Shown here piece after piece: positions 30,039-43,942 of a stretch of 45,222 bases of DNA (its first letter is position 1; every line of letters starts with the position of its first letter). Source of the DNA: Rhizaria sp. SCN 62-66 (lineage: Eukaryota; Rhizaria, unplaced); contig MEDY01000249.1 in the NCBI GenBank assembly GCA_001724265.1, forward strand, positions 1 to 45,222. The letters are read 5' to 3'. The position numbers and the translations under genes are program-made. The notes under the pieces were generated by a model that had not been told where the DNA came from, did not search any database, and was given only the letters and a program-made list of their open reading frames with translations.

Positions 30039-33000
30039 TCAATCACGCTGGAGCATACGCGAGAGCATCTTGCCTGCCTTGTACAGCGCATCCTGCCCCT
30101 GTTTCTTCATCATCGACAAAAAGTACTTCATGAGGAAGAAATCAAGTCCAGACCCGACCTTGCCAGCGGCCTTACCGAGACCTGCGACGAGCGCTTTGAT
30201 GCCGGGCTTGTCCCCCACGGCCGCAAGCAGGGCCGTGAAGAACTTGAACAGGAACAACACATCCACCGACGACAACTCGTCAAAGTCAAAGTCGGACAGG
30301 AACGCAAGCGGAACATACCCGTTCTGCGTCAGAAATGCCGCCAGCGAGGCGACGTTGGCAACCGCGCGCGCCTGGTTCGAGTCGCCCGCATTGGCGGCCT
30401 CACGCCACTCCTTCAGCACGTTCCACAGCACAACTTTGGCCGTGAACCCCCACCGGCGAGCGTCAACGCTGCACAACTGGCCCACGAGCGCGGCGTAATA
30501 GGGGTTAAACGCGCCCTCTTGCGAGCAGCAGTGGATGATCACGCGCACCACCTGCGGGTCCTGCTTGGAGTTTAAGTTAAGCTTCCGAAGCTTCTCGAAC
30601 GCATCGAGGTAGTCGCTGCTCCCCATGACGATCGAAAAGACTGCGCGGCGGATGTTGGTGTTCATGCCCTGTTGCGCAGCGAGCTCGTTCAGTGCATCCA
30701 ACTCAGCGCCAGCGCCGTCGTCACTGAACTCATCCTCGCTGTTGTCCTTGCTCTTCTTGCTCTCCTCATCGGCCTTGCGCTTGAGCCCGATAGTCGCAGG
30801 GCGGAAGGCGGCGCCGACGAGCCACCAACGGCCCGTCTCCGGGATTGCCAGCACGTCGTCCCAGTTCGCGTTGATCTGCCGCTCCGCCGCCACAGCGACG
30901 CCGGCCTTGTCGCCGCTGCTGCTGTGGGACTTCTTGCCGTCCTTACCCTTCCCGTCCTTGTTTTTCCCGTGCGACACCTTGGAGTCCTTGTGCACCGGCA
31001 CGTGTTGCACGATCCACTTGGTGAGAGTCGCCACGTGTTCCTCGCTGCCGTCCGCCGGCCACTGGTTGTTGCGCAAGCGCGTCAGGGCGTCGTTAAGGTT
31101 GGGGAAAGCGAGGGAAAGATCACGGTCGACGCCGCGGCGGACGGAGGACTGGATGTCGGAGATGACCTGCTTCAACGCCACAGGATCGTCCTATAGTAGA
31201 CAACACAAAACAAAGAAAATATAAAGATTTGATGAATTAATATTGAGAATGTCGATAAAAGAGGCGATATCAAATTGCATATATGACTTTCAGCTCTTCA
31301 ATTAATTCGTAGATATTTCGCAGGCTTAAATTTCAGTTTTGTTGAGTGTTCTGATAACATACCTGGCGTAAAGTCAAGCCGCAGATGTTGAACATCGCGG
31401 TGATGGCGTCAGCGCGCACATCCCACGGCAAGTCCTTCTCCTTGGCCGCGAGCAAGTGCGCAACGCCGCCGAGCGCGAGCGCAGTGGAGACAACCTTGAA
31501 GACAACAAGCGCGCCGAGCACAGTGAACAACGACGGCAGAGCACGCGGGTTAAGCTTCGGCAGCGATGTGGCGTTGTAGTGGCCGCAGAGGTAGTCGATC
31601 TCAAGCACCACGCGCTCCATGTGTACCGTGCCGACCTGCGTGCCGTGGATACGGTGCAGCGCGGCGACGATCGCGGTCATCGTGGACAAGATCGCCGGTA
31701 ACACGCGCGGTTGCGCGAGACACGTGTGCTGGATACAGTGGCACAGCGCCTCGTTCAGGTCACCACGTGACGTCGCCGTGATCATTTTCTCGACCTCGGC
31801 GAACGCATTGGTGAGCGTCAACGGCGAGATCTTGTTCAGGATACCGTTGATCTGCTGTCGCATGCGTGCGATGACTGGGTTAGCCGCGCCCGCAGTGAGC
31901 GCAACCACCTCACCACTCTGCGCACTCGCGCTCGCACTCGCGCTAGCAGCGTTACTAGCGGCGTTGGCGCCAGCGCTGGAGCCAAAGCCGGACTCTGCGG
32001 CGGCGGCGGCAGCGGCCATCGCCTTGCGGACGGCAGGGGGCACGTACTTGCCAGCGCTGGCCGCACCACCGTCAGCACCAGCAGCAGCAGCAGCAGAAGC
32101 GGCGGCGGCGAGTGAGGAGAGCGAGCTGCCGCCGGCCGCGGCAGGCGTGGTCTTGACCGCAAACCCGGCGGAGATGGGGGTGAACGAGAGCGCGTTGCTG
32201 CCACCGGCAGAGGCGGGGTTGGCGTCCGGAAGGTCGCGACCGAAGATGTCGGGCTTCTTAGCCTTCTCCTTGGAGTTGGCCTTCTCAGCAGCCTCTTCCT
32301 CGGCGGCAGCCTCATTATGCTCGTCATCCTCCTCATCATCCTCGTCTTCGTCATCACCGCCCTCGTCTTCGTCTTCGTCGGGATTGACAAGTTCAATCTG
32401 GTCGTCAGCAAAGGCGGAGCGACCGCGTTTGCTCTTGGCACCGCCGTTTTCGTCGTTGTCGTCGATGTCGCTGTCGCCGCCGAGGAAGCTGTTGGCGTAC
32501 GCTTGGTCACTCATCCCGTCGTCGTCATCGTCATAGTCAGAGCCGTACTCGTACCCCAGTTCGCGGGCGCGCTGAGTCAACAGACGTTGGTACTCCTCCT
32601 CAGTGATATCTTCCTCGTCCTCGTCCTCGCCACTGTGGCCGTCAATGTCGTCGACGTCGCCTTCCATATCAGCATCGTCGTCGGCGCCCTCGCCGTGTCG
32701 GTAGTCGCGGAGGAAGGCGTCCATGTCATCGCCTTCCATGTCAAAGTCGCCCTCCAGAGTGTCCATGTCATCATCATCTCCGCCAGCATCAGCAGCGTCA
32801 CCGTCGAACTCACTGTCGTCGTCGCTGTCATCGTCGCTATCGGAGTCAGACTCGGAGGACTCGGTGTCAGACTCAACCGCTGTAGGCTTCTTGCCACTCA
32901 TCTTAGCCGCCTTGGCCGCAGCGGCGACCTTCGCAGCCTTAGCCTGAGCCTTGGCGGCGGCCTTAGCAGCCTTCTTCTCTTCCTTAGCCTTAGCCTTGGC

Positions 33001-33651
33001 GGCAGCCTTCTCGGCCTTGAGCTTCATCTCACGCTCCCACTTGAGCACCTCGCTCTTACTCTCGTCGAACTTGGCCAGCGGCTTCCTGCCCTTGGTCTCG
33101 ACTGTGCTCGCCGCCACAGGCAGCAAGATATCGAACAAATCGTCGATGCCGTCCTGGCGGAACTCCTTGATCAGCTGCGAGCCCTCGGAGAAGGCGTCGG
33201 TGGACTTAATACCGAGCTTCTCGCGGAGATACTCCATCTCAAACTCGTCCTCCCACGTCGGGCGGAGCTTCTCATCCAACTCCGCACCCGAGGTTTTGTC
33301 AAGCATGCTCTGGAGCTTGCTCAAACTGCGACCGCCGCCGCCGGCCTTCTCGTCACCCTTGTTCGCGCTTGAGGTAGCGGGCTTGGAGCGCTTGGCGGAG
33401 TGTGACGGGAGCGCGTCGTCGGCGGCGCTGTCGGCCTCATCATCGTCGTCGTCGTCGCTGGCGTTCGTGATGGCGGCGATGGTCGGACGGCGGGCGAGAA
33501 CTGAGTTGGAGCGGCCACCAAAAGCGCGTGAGGCGGCACCGGCGCCAAACGACGCGGTAGCAGAAGGGCGGTGAGGCTTCTCCTTGGCCGCGGGCTTCGC
33601 TGGGGCGCCCTTGGACTTGCCACTGGAGGGCGGGTTGGAGCGGGGCGGCAT
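30039..33651 (-). CDS. NOM1: NOM1/Sgd1-type nucleolar protein with MIF4G and MA3 domains
   Basis: Nucleolar factor of 18S rRNA / small-subunit biogenesis in the families known. Two exons, 33651-31363 and 31190-30039, give 1,146 residues. The donor is GTATGT and the acceptor CTACTATAG. The first about 590 residues are basic at the start (PPRSNPPSSGKSKG), then Lys/Ala-rich, then strongly Asp/Glu-rich, as is usual for this family, with the conserved KYVPPAVRKAM. The MIF4G domain starts at VIARMRQQINGILNK (about 592) and continues across the intron to GRWWLVGAAFR (about 860). The MA3 domain starts at NIRRAVFSIVMGSSDYLDAFEKL (about 943) and includes VIIHCCSQEGAFNPYYAALV. The C-terminus is helical and basic. 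The ATG at 33651 is the first in frame. It is separated from Rpt2, on the same strand, by about 0.5 kb. Confidence 0.93.
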
Positions 33652-34169
33652 GGCGAACGAGGCTTGTGTTGCTGCCGCGGACTTGTCGCTGCGATAAGCT
33701 AAAAGAAAGGGGTGTGATTGAAAAAATTTAATAAATCATTAGCATACACAATTTATATCATGATACTGTGTCTGACTCTTGCATAACGGTTTTTGCGGTG
33801 AGATATGTTGGTTGCAAGAATGGGCTTTGTGGTCGAGCATCGAGAAGCAACCCCGCTACCACAAATCGTCAAACAAAAACACCAAGGAGTGGAATTGAAG
33901 CTATATTTGTATTGTTTTGGGTGTTTTGTGTAAAGCATACAGATTAGTTATCAAAATATCTTCGTTTTCTTTGTTCTTATTTCTCAGTTATAGAAGTATA
34001 TCTCACTACATAAACATTATATTGTCGCGCGCAACACGACATAGCAGTCACTCTTCGCCACTCTTCATTCGCCTAACTTGCTTCGTTGGCAACAACAGAA
34101 AGACAGCGCACGTCGCGGTGTACCCGCGCTGCGCTGTGTCGATGTTGCACGCGGCCAGTGATCGCGACT
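33652..34169. other. Intergenic region: NOM1-like promoter side and Rpt2 3' flank
   Basis: 518 bp, AT-rich, with no gene visible. It contains the minus-strand downstream flank of Rpt2 (stop at 34170) and the upstream region of the NOM1-like gene. No repeat or structured element stands out. Confidence 0.45.
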
Positions 34170-36362
<2,193 letters not shown>

Positions 36363-36767
36363 TGGTCTCTCTGAAGTTGGGAAGCGGCAAGGGATGCACA
36401 CGGTGGGGTGAGAGGAGGGTGAGTCAGGCCTAACGATAACAAACTCGAGCGGCGTACAAACAAGCCAATACATGACTAGGATAGAAGTCAGAAAGGAAAT
36501 ACAGCATAATATCGTAAGGATCACATCAGGACACACCAGAGACAATGCGTCTCATTCCTGCTAATGCTCATGGTAAGCCGGAACACTGGCGGGAAGGATC
36601 TGGTAGTCGATCGTGGTCAGATGAGAGATTGGTTTTCAAGAGCACAAGATCCCGACGCAAGAGCCGCACCGCATGCATGCTGAGTAAATACAACAGTCTA
36701 CACGACATATACAATGCTAACCAAAATGGTTAGAGTACGAATGAACAAGCGTCGGGTGCACAGGAGC

Positions 36768-36813
36768 AGTCTAGATTCGAACGAGTCAGAGCACTTCGAC
36801 CGAAGACTAGACT
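36768..36813. other. Intergenic stem-loop
   Basis: AGTCTAG (36768-36774) pairs with CTAGACT (36807-36813). The inner TTCG (36776-36779) can pair with CGAA (36801-36804), leaving a loop of about 21 bases. It is 46 bases long, so too short for a tRNA, and no known RNA family is recognised. Confidence 0.4.
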
Positions 36814-37225
36814 CTTCGACTGCCGACTGCTGTTGGCCGTTGCTCACGGTCACTTCGGGCAGGGTGACCTTCAGTCTCCTCTGAGCACCTCTAAAAAGTA
36901 CTCTCTAGCACGATGCATCTTCCGTTAATGGCTGTTTCAAGAAGTGTCTCATTATCTACTTCTAATAATTGTTACCTAAATCTGTATATTGTGTCATCAC
37001 ACTCCTGCTGTGCCTCATTTGCAGAGTCGTTACCAACGGCCTGCCAGATGACTAACATTCCCCTTACTCCAAACCATTTCGAACGACACCCATGCCTTGA
37101 AATAACATATTTGATGATCTTATTTTATTGATTCTGAAACTAACGTAACGTTTGTACGTTTTTCACACTATTTCATTCTTGATCATGCCATCCAGGTCGA
37201 CTTTAGTTTAGTTTTAGAGTTCTCG

Positions 37226-37327
37226 TTCAACGAGCTCCAACAATCGTCGCTTCTCACTTCACGCCCCGCACACGCAAAGCGAGTCAACCTCGCTCCCGTG
37301 ATCAACCCCAGTACCCTTCAACGAGCT
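37226..37327 (+). promoter_or_regulatory. Paired 11-bp direct repeat upstream of the STAND gene
   Basis: TTCAACGAGCT occurs twice, at 37226-37236 and 37317-37327, 91 bp apart in the same orientation, ending 35 bp before the start codon. The position suits a promoter or leader element. There is no further evidence that it is bound. Confidence 0.3.
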
Positions 37328-37362
37328 TTTAAGTTTGTTCTGCTTCTGTACGTGTGAACAAA

Positions 37363-40300
37363 ATGGGCTGTGGTGCTTCTCAAGTGGCTATGTCTCCCCC
37401 GGACAAGAACAAGTACGTCCTATCTGCTCGGTCAACGTTTGAACTACATTCACATCTACAGGCTCACAACAACAGCCTTTAATGCCGCCATCTGGATATA
37501 TAACGGTAAACTTACTCATATGTTTTATTTCCCTCGTTCACTTCATTCTAATTTGTTTATCAGCAACACGAACAAGCCTTCCTCCAACAACAACAAGAAA
37601 CCCAAGGATGCGTCCTCCACCGCCGGCGTCACCAAGACCGGTGCTACCCCCGCCGGCGCCGACGCCAGCGCTGGCTCCAGCACCACGACGGCCGCGACCG
37701 CCGTGGCCGTTCCCGGCTCTGATGCTGCGGGGCACGAAGATGACGAGGAAGACGATGACGACGACGGGGGCGACTCGGCCCGCGCCGGCGGCTGTCCTAA
37801 CGCTCCCCGCGAAGAGGACACGATCGTCGTCACTGACCCGGCTGCGACGCCGCCGTCCATCGCCGCGCTCGACATCCACGCCAAGTACGACCACAGCGAC
37901 GCCGCGACGTGGGCGGCCTACCTTTCCCGCGCCGCCGAGACCGAGGCGTACCTCAAAGCACTCGATAAAGCCACGCCTAAGGCCGCTCCCTTACCGCTTC
38001 CGGACGATGTGCAATACGTTCGTCCGTTTTTGTCATCGACGTTCCGCGACTTCAACAACGAGCGTGACATCGTGTTCAAATCGGCGTTTGCAGAGGTCGA
38101 GAAGCTGACCGTGGAACGCGGTCTGTTCTTTGCGCCACTCGACCTGCGTTGGGGTATCACCAACGAACAGTACGTTAAAACAATATATCTCAACACAAGA
38201 CAAGAAGTACTTTATTGATATCACTAATTTTGTGTGTGTATTTTTTGATTAATTTTCATGTGATTTACTTTTGACGTTAGTTATATTGTCTCAAATTCCA
38301 ACTTTAAATAATGTTTGTGTTGTTTCTTCCCGCAACACTAGGTCCTCTGGAGGTGAAGTCATCAAGATCTGCTTGGAGGAAATCGACCGTTCGCGTCCCT
38401 ACTTTGTCTGCTCCATTGGTTTCCGCAACGGTTGGGCCCTGCACCCTCTGGACGACCCCAAGGCTTCGTGGGTCACTCTGCTCGACAACACCTTCGACAT
38501 CGGCATCGACGCCTTCCCGTGGGTTAAGGAGTACCGCGACCGCTCCGTCACGGAGCTCGAGATCCTACACGGTATGCTGCGGCCCGAGACGCGCCACCTG
38601 TCCCCGCGCTCGTTCGTGTACATGCGCTCCGTCCAGTACCTCCGGTCAGAGGTTTCGGCCGAACAGCGCGGTACATACGCCGAGATGGGCTGGGCAGAGC
38701 AGAAGCTCTACGATCTCAAGCGCTCCATTATCCAGGCTGGTTTCCACATCAAGTTCTTCGATACTCCGGAGCAGTGGGCTGATATGGTCAAGAACGACTT
38801 CATCACCTCGCTTGATAAGGATTTCCCTGTCTCTCAGTTCTCCCCCCTCGACCTCGTACGTCATTACAAAACAACAAGCAAAATTCAGAGTGAGAACTGC
38901 AACATGGCGATCAAATATTTGTATTGCTGCTAAAAATCGTAATGTTTAAACTGTAGTTAACAGCCTCTATATGACGCATGCTACGCTGTTGTAGCATCGC
39001 TTGAAACTGCTTGCCCAGGAACTCGTTGCCACTTTATATATAACATGTTCTTATTATAACTCATTTCACTAACGTCTTGTGTTATATCTTGTCGTTTGAC
39101 TGTGTTGTCGGACCGCATTTCACAGGAGGTTCGCGACCACCGCAGTTTCGGTTCCTCCCGCACGCGTTGCTTCATCGGCCGCCAAGAGTACTTAGACCGC
39201 CTTGACGCCTACTTAGCCGCCCCCGTCGGCTCCCCCGACGACAAACCGATCGTGCTCCTGGCCGAGTCCGGTATGGGCAAGAGTGCCATTATCGCCAACT
39301 GGCTCGCGTCAGTCCGCGCCCGCCAGCGCAACAGCAAGTTCCCCGGTGCAGCTTACACCGGTGGCTACCGCGTTGATGCGCCCGGCGCGGCCTCTGCGCG
39401 TTCCGCCGACGCCGCCAAGGCTCTCAAGGCTGAGGCTGCGGGCGGGGTCGGCCGCTCCGCCGCCGCCGCCGCCGCCGCCAACGCCGCTGCCGAGGGCAAG
39501 AGCGGCGCGGGCGCGGGCGCCGGTGCGGGCCACAAGCGGTCCAACAGCAGCGCGATGGTGGCCTCGGGCGGCAACAGCATCGGCTCCGTCACGGACGGCG
39601 CGGGCGTGCTGCACCTCAACATCGCGCTAGTGCAAGACCGCTTCATCGGCTCCACGTCGGACTCGACGTTGGCCTCGACGCTGCTGTTGTGGGTGCTGGA
39701 GGAGCTTAACTCCGCGCTGGGCCCGTTCTACATCGACGGTGAGCTCGCCGTGGTGCCCAACTCGGCCCAAGAGCTCTACGAGATGTGGCCCCTCTTCCTC
39801 CAGGTATGTGCTTAACGTGAACAATCGACTCCGTTTCAAATATTCTGTTCTCATACATGTGCTGGTAAAAGCTGTGTGCAATGTTTTTATCATGATGTAA
39901 ACGCGTCGCCTACTGTTTTTATTTCACTATTAATCTCCCTGAAGCTCTCTCATCGCTATCCAACTCGATGTTCTTGATGTTGCTCTCTTGCGCTTTTCAG
40001 GCTGCTTCTGCGAAGGCCCCGATCGTGCTCGTCTTCGACGGCCTCGACCAGCTTGCTGCGGACAACGACGGCCACTACCTTACATGGTTGCCCATGCAAT
40101 TCCCTCCCGGTGTCAAAGTCGTGTGCGCTACTGTCCCCAACCACCTCACTGCGGACCAGGTCAAGCGCCGTGGCTTCCAGGTATGTATCCACTTATCCAA
40201 TATCTCTGTGAGTCAATCAACTATTTGGGCACCATTCAACTCCGTATGATTTATCGCGCCAAGTTTGTGTCATGCTCAAGTGTTCTTTGTTCATCACGTC

Positions 40301-43300
40301 TTGCTTACACTCAATTCTTTGCCCGCTATTCTTTATACGTTGTCTTTGTTCTGGCTGTAGGTCTTGAACGTTGCCCCACTGAAGCCCGCCGAGGCGCGCT
40401 CACTGTGCATCGAGTACCTCGGTATCTTCGGCAAGCAGCTCGACAACGCTCAGCTCTCGATTATCCTCGCCAACCAGCGCGTGCGCAACCCACTTTACTT
40501 GCTCACATTCCTCCAGGAAGTGCGCGTGTTCGGCAGCTTCGAGACGCTCACGTCACGCATCGACTACTACATGGAGTCCAAAACCATTACGGACATGTTC
40601 CTGCGCGTCATCCGCCACCTCGAGGAAGACTTCGACTCGCCCGCCGCACCGCACTTGGTCCGCTACACGCTCTGCGTTATGGCCTGCGCGCGCGCCGGTA
40701 TCAACGAACGCGAGCTTAAGACCGCCGTTGAGTCAGCGCTTGGCACCAAGGAGTTCCCCAACATGACGTTCGCGGCGCTGATGATCCGTCTCGAGTCGAG
40801 CCTCATCGACCAGCACGGGTTGAAGATCTTCTCACACTCTTATCTCCGCGACGCCATTGTCCGTTACTACCTCGGCGCCACGGCCATCGCGCCCGCGCCC
40901 GTCAAGGTTCCCGCAAACCTCCTCGTCGACGCCTCCACCGCCACCACCGCGGCAAACGGCGCCGTCGTCCCTTCACCGCAAGCCAGCAGCGGCGGCCCCG
41001 GGTCTCTGCCGGCATCCCCGTCCAACGCGGGTGCCCCCGGTCCGGCCAAGGCCGCGCCCGGTCGCGGCGCCCCGCGCAGCCGCACAGTGAGCGCACCGCA
41101 CGGCCGCGAACTGCGCGTGTTTTGCCACCAGTTGCTGTCAAGCTACTTTACCAGCACCAAGGCTAGCGCGCGCAAGGTGCAGGAGCTGCCGTGGCACGTG
41201 TACGTGCTGTGTCTCATCTCGGCACAGGCCAACGCGGACCCAGATACGGTCAAGGCCGCGCAGAAGGCCGCTGCGGAGGCCACGGCAGCCGCGCTGCGTG
41301 ACTCAACCGCTAAGGAAGCCGGGAAGAAGGGCGGTAAGATGAAGATGAGCAAGAAGAAGGCCGCTGAGCAGGCCGAGGCCGACGCCGCGGCCGCTGCAGA
41401 GGCCGCCGACCCCGGCGCCGCAGAGGCCACCGCGGCGTCGCTGTCGGCCGCCTCAGAGGACAGTATCATGGCCATCACGATGCTACCGCTGGGTGCGTTT
41501 GGTCCCATTGACGCCGCGCTCGCCGACCGCCTGGCTGACTTGCTGACCGACGTCGCTCTGTTCCCCATCTTCAAGCTGACCGAGTTCAAGTTCGACCTGC
41601 ACAAGTACTGGCAGCTGCTCGAGCGCCACTCGCCCGGGCGCAAGTACGCGCGCCCCGCTAAGGCCTACTACGCCACGCTCAAGAAGTTCCAGGTACGCAA
41701 ACCAAATATTGATGGTTTTTTTATATATCATCATGAAGTCTTCGTATATTGTGCTAATTCATTTTCAATTACTTACACCGTCTTTGTAATCTTTAATTGT
41801 ATATCATTTGTTTGATAGGAGGAGCACCAAGAGGTGTCTCCCATCGAGTTTGCGCGCCTGTGTAACGACATCGGCGCCTTCTTGGCCTCAACCGACCGTT
41901 ACCACGGTGCAGACGTCTTCTTTGATCAGGCCCTCGCTATCGAGAAGCGCGAGAAGGGCCCCTGGCACCCCGATATTGAGTTCCTCACCACACTCAAGGC
42001 GAACCTGTTGTATAAGCAGGGCCGGTACCAGGAAGCGCTGCCGCTGTACGAGGAATCGCTGCGGATCGTCGAGCGCAACAGCGCGCTGCTGGACGCCTCG
42101 CGCGGGCCCGTGTTGCGCATTGCGCTGGCGAACCTGCTCAAGGAGCAAGGCCAAGTCAGCGAAGCGCTGTCCCTGTATGCTGTCTCACTTGCGAAGCAGA
42201 AGGCGTCGCACGGCCCCACGTCGCCCGTCGTCGCCGTGTCGATGACCAACATGGCCGACATGCACCTGCGCCTCGGCTCCCCTGATAATCTAGCGCAGGC
42301 GATCGCGCTGTACGAGGAAGCGCTGCGCATCATGGAGACTCACAAGGGCAAGACGCACCCCACCGTGGGCTCCATCGTCGCCTCGATGGGTTCGGTGTAC
42401 GACCAGCTGGGCCAGCACGGCGCCTCGATGATGTGCTTCGAACGCGCGCTTAAGATCAAGCAGCAGGCGCTCGGTCCCGACCACGTCGGTAACTGCGTGC
42501 TGCTCAATAACATGGCTACATCTCTCGCGGGGCAGGGCCGGCACCAGGACGCGCTGGCGATGTTCAAGCGTTCTCTGCAGATCCGCGAGGAGACCCAGGG
42601 CACGGATCACCCGCACGTGGCGCCCACACTGGCCAACATCGGCCGGTTGTACCTTGCCATGGCAGACGCCCGCGCCGCGGCACGCGACGCCAAGCGCGCC
42701 GAGGCCAACAGCAGCAAGAACGCCAACCGCAAGGGCGGCGATCACTCTGACGACGACGGCGACGGTGACCCCGATGCGTCGGGCGTGTTCGGCGCCAGTC
42801 TTGACGTCGGCGAGGAAGACTTGGAGTCCGCTCAGTACATCTCTGAAGCCGTGATCTACTTCAAGCGCGCGGTGACGATCATCGACACGGCGTTCGGCCC
42901 CACGCACATCTCGCTCATCGACGTGCTGGATGACCTTGCCAAGTCGCACTCGCGCGCCGGACTGCACTTCGAGGCGCTGGCGGGGTACCAGCGCGAGATC
43001 CAAATCTTCTCGCAGCAGCAGGCGCTCGCCGAGGCCGATTCCGCCGCCGCGGCCGCCGCGGCCGCCGCCGAGGCAAGCGCGAAGGGCGCTAAAGGCGCCG
43101 CAGCGAAGGGCCCCGGTCCGTCGAAGCCGCCCGGCACTGCCGGGCTGAGCGTGGACATTGCGCGCGTGCTCGGCAAGCAGGCGCAGGTCTACTCCAGCGG
43201 ACTCGGTAACACGCACAAGGCGATCGAGTGCCTCACCGCACAGTGTGAGATTCTTGAGTCGTTCAATGGGCCCAACGATACGGAGCTCGCGGACGCGCTG

Positions 43301-43942
43301 TTTGTGCTGTCGTCGCTGTATCTCGATGTGGACCGCGAGCAGGACTCGCTCATCTGCATTCGCCGGTGCTACAACGCGCGCCTTGCGTCGTTGGGCCCCG
43401 ACAGCGAGGCCACTATGGAGGCCAAGACGTGGCTCTACGACATCGCTGGTACGTTCACGTCACATCATGTTTCTCCAGTATATCATCTGAAGCAAGATCA
43501 TTTTCGAAAACTAATGTTTATGTATCTCATTATTATTGCTCATATTAGTGCGCTCATCTACTCTATCTTTCTCGTATACATCTTGCATCTACTTTGCTCC
43601 ATTTTTCGTTTTCTAGTTGTGGACCAAGACGATATGCCGTTTGAGTCGTTCGACCCCGCGACGTTCGACTTCGACAACTGCCACGTCAACATGGTCGCCG
43701 CGATCCCGCTCTCGGACTCTGACAACTCGGCCGAAAACAGCCGCACCAACGCTGCGGGCCGCCGCTCAGTCAACGCCAGCGCCTCTGCAGGCGGTGTTTC
43801 GGGCAGTACTGGTGGCCGCACCAACAGACGCGCCCCCGCAGCGGTGGTGGCGGCGGCGGCGAGCAGTGGCCGCGGCGTCACGGCGGAGCAGGTCTCGGCG
43901 CGCGCCAAGTCGGGCATCGAGGCGCTTGAGAGAGCGGACTAA
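37363..43942 (+). CDS. STAND NTPase with MGC N-terminus, DUF4062, NACHT and TPR repeats (nephrocystin-3-like)
   Basis: Eight exons: 37363-37412, 37564-38169, 38342-38855, 39126-39803, 40001-40180, 40361-41692, 41819-43448 and 43617-43942. They join in phase to 1,771 residues. Donors are mostly GTACGT/GTATGT. The N-terminus MGCGASQVAM suits dual acylation. After an Asp/Ala-rich linker comes a DUF4062 domain (VRPFLSSTFRDFNNERD, about 170; PLDLRWGITNEQ; PYFVCSIGFRNGW). The NACHT-type NTPase has Walker A AESGMGKSA (about 440) and Walker B IVLVFDGLDQL (about 624), with an Ala/Gly insert of about 70 residues soon after Walker A. From about 1120, kinesin-light-chain-style 42-residue TPRs follow (ALPLYEESLRIVE, ALRIMETHKGKTHPTVGS, ALKIKQQALGPDHVGN, SLQIREETQGTDHPHVA). 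The tail is disordered. NPHP3 of animals combines an N-terminal MG, a NACHT and TPRs at the cilium, which is a plausible role. A sensor/immune STAND role is the alternative. Confidence 0.92.

Larger units (their letters stand above)
36363..37362. promoter_or_regulatory. 1-kb divergent intergenic region (Rpt2 / STAND NTPase)
   Basis: Both neighbouring genes start outward from this region, so it must hold both promoters. It contains a stem-loop at 36768-36813, one copy of the recurrent word CTCACGGTC (36843-36851), and an 11-bp direct repeat TTCAACGAGCT at 37226-37236 and 37317-37327. The second copy lies 36 bp before the STAND start codon. The small open frames here (for example 36545-36733) show no codon structure. 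Confidence 0.5.

Noticed and set aside
11341-31381. 15-base identity between the kinase and NOM1-like genes (CGGCTTGACTTTACG) as evidence of shared ancestry
   Set aside because: A single 15-base match between two places in 45 kb on either strand is about what chance gives. Only the recurrence of its 12-base core is notable.
37456-37506. A micro-exon in the first intron of the STAND gene (AG before 37461, GTAAAC near 37505)
   Set aside because: The 44-base piece leaves a reading phase that does not fit the next acceptor at 37563, while direct joining of exons 1 and 2 is in phase.
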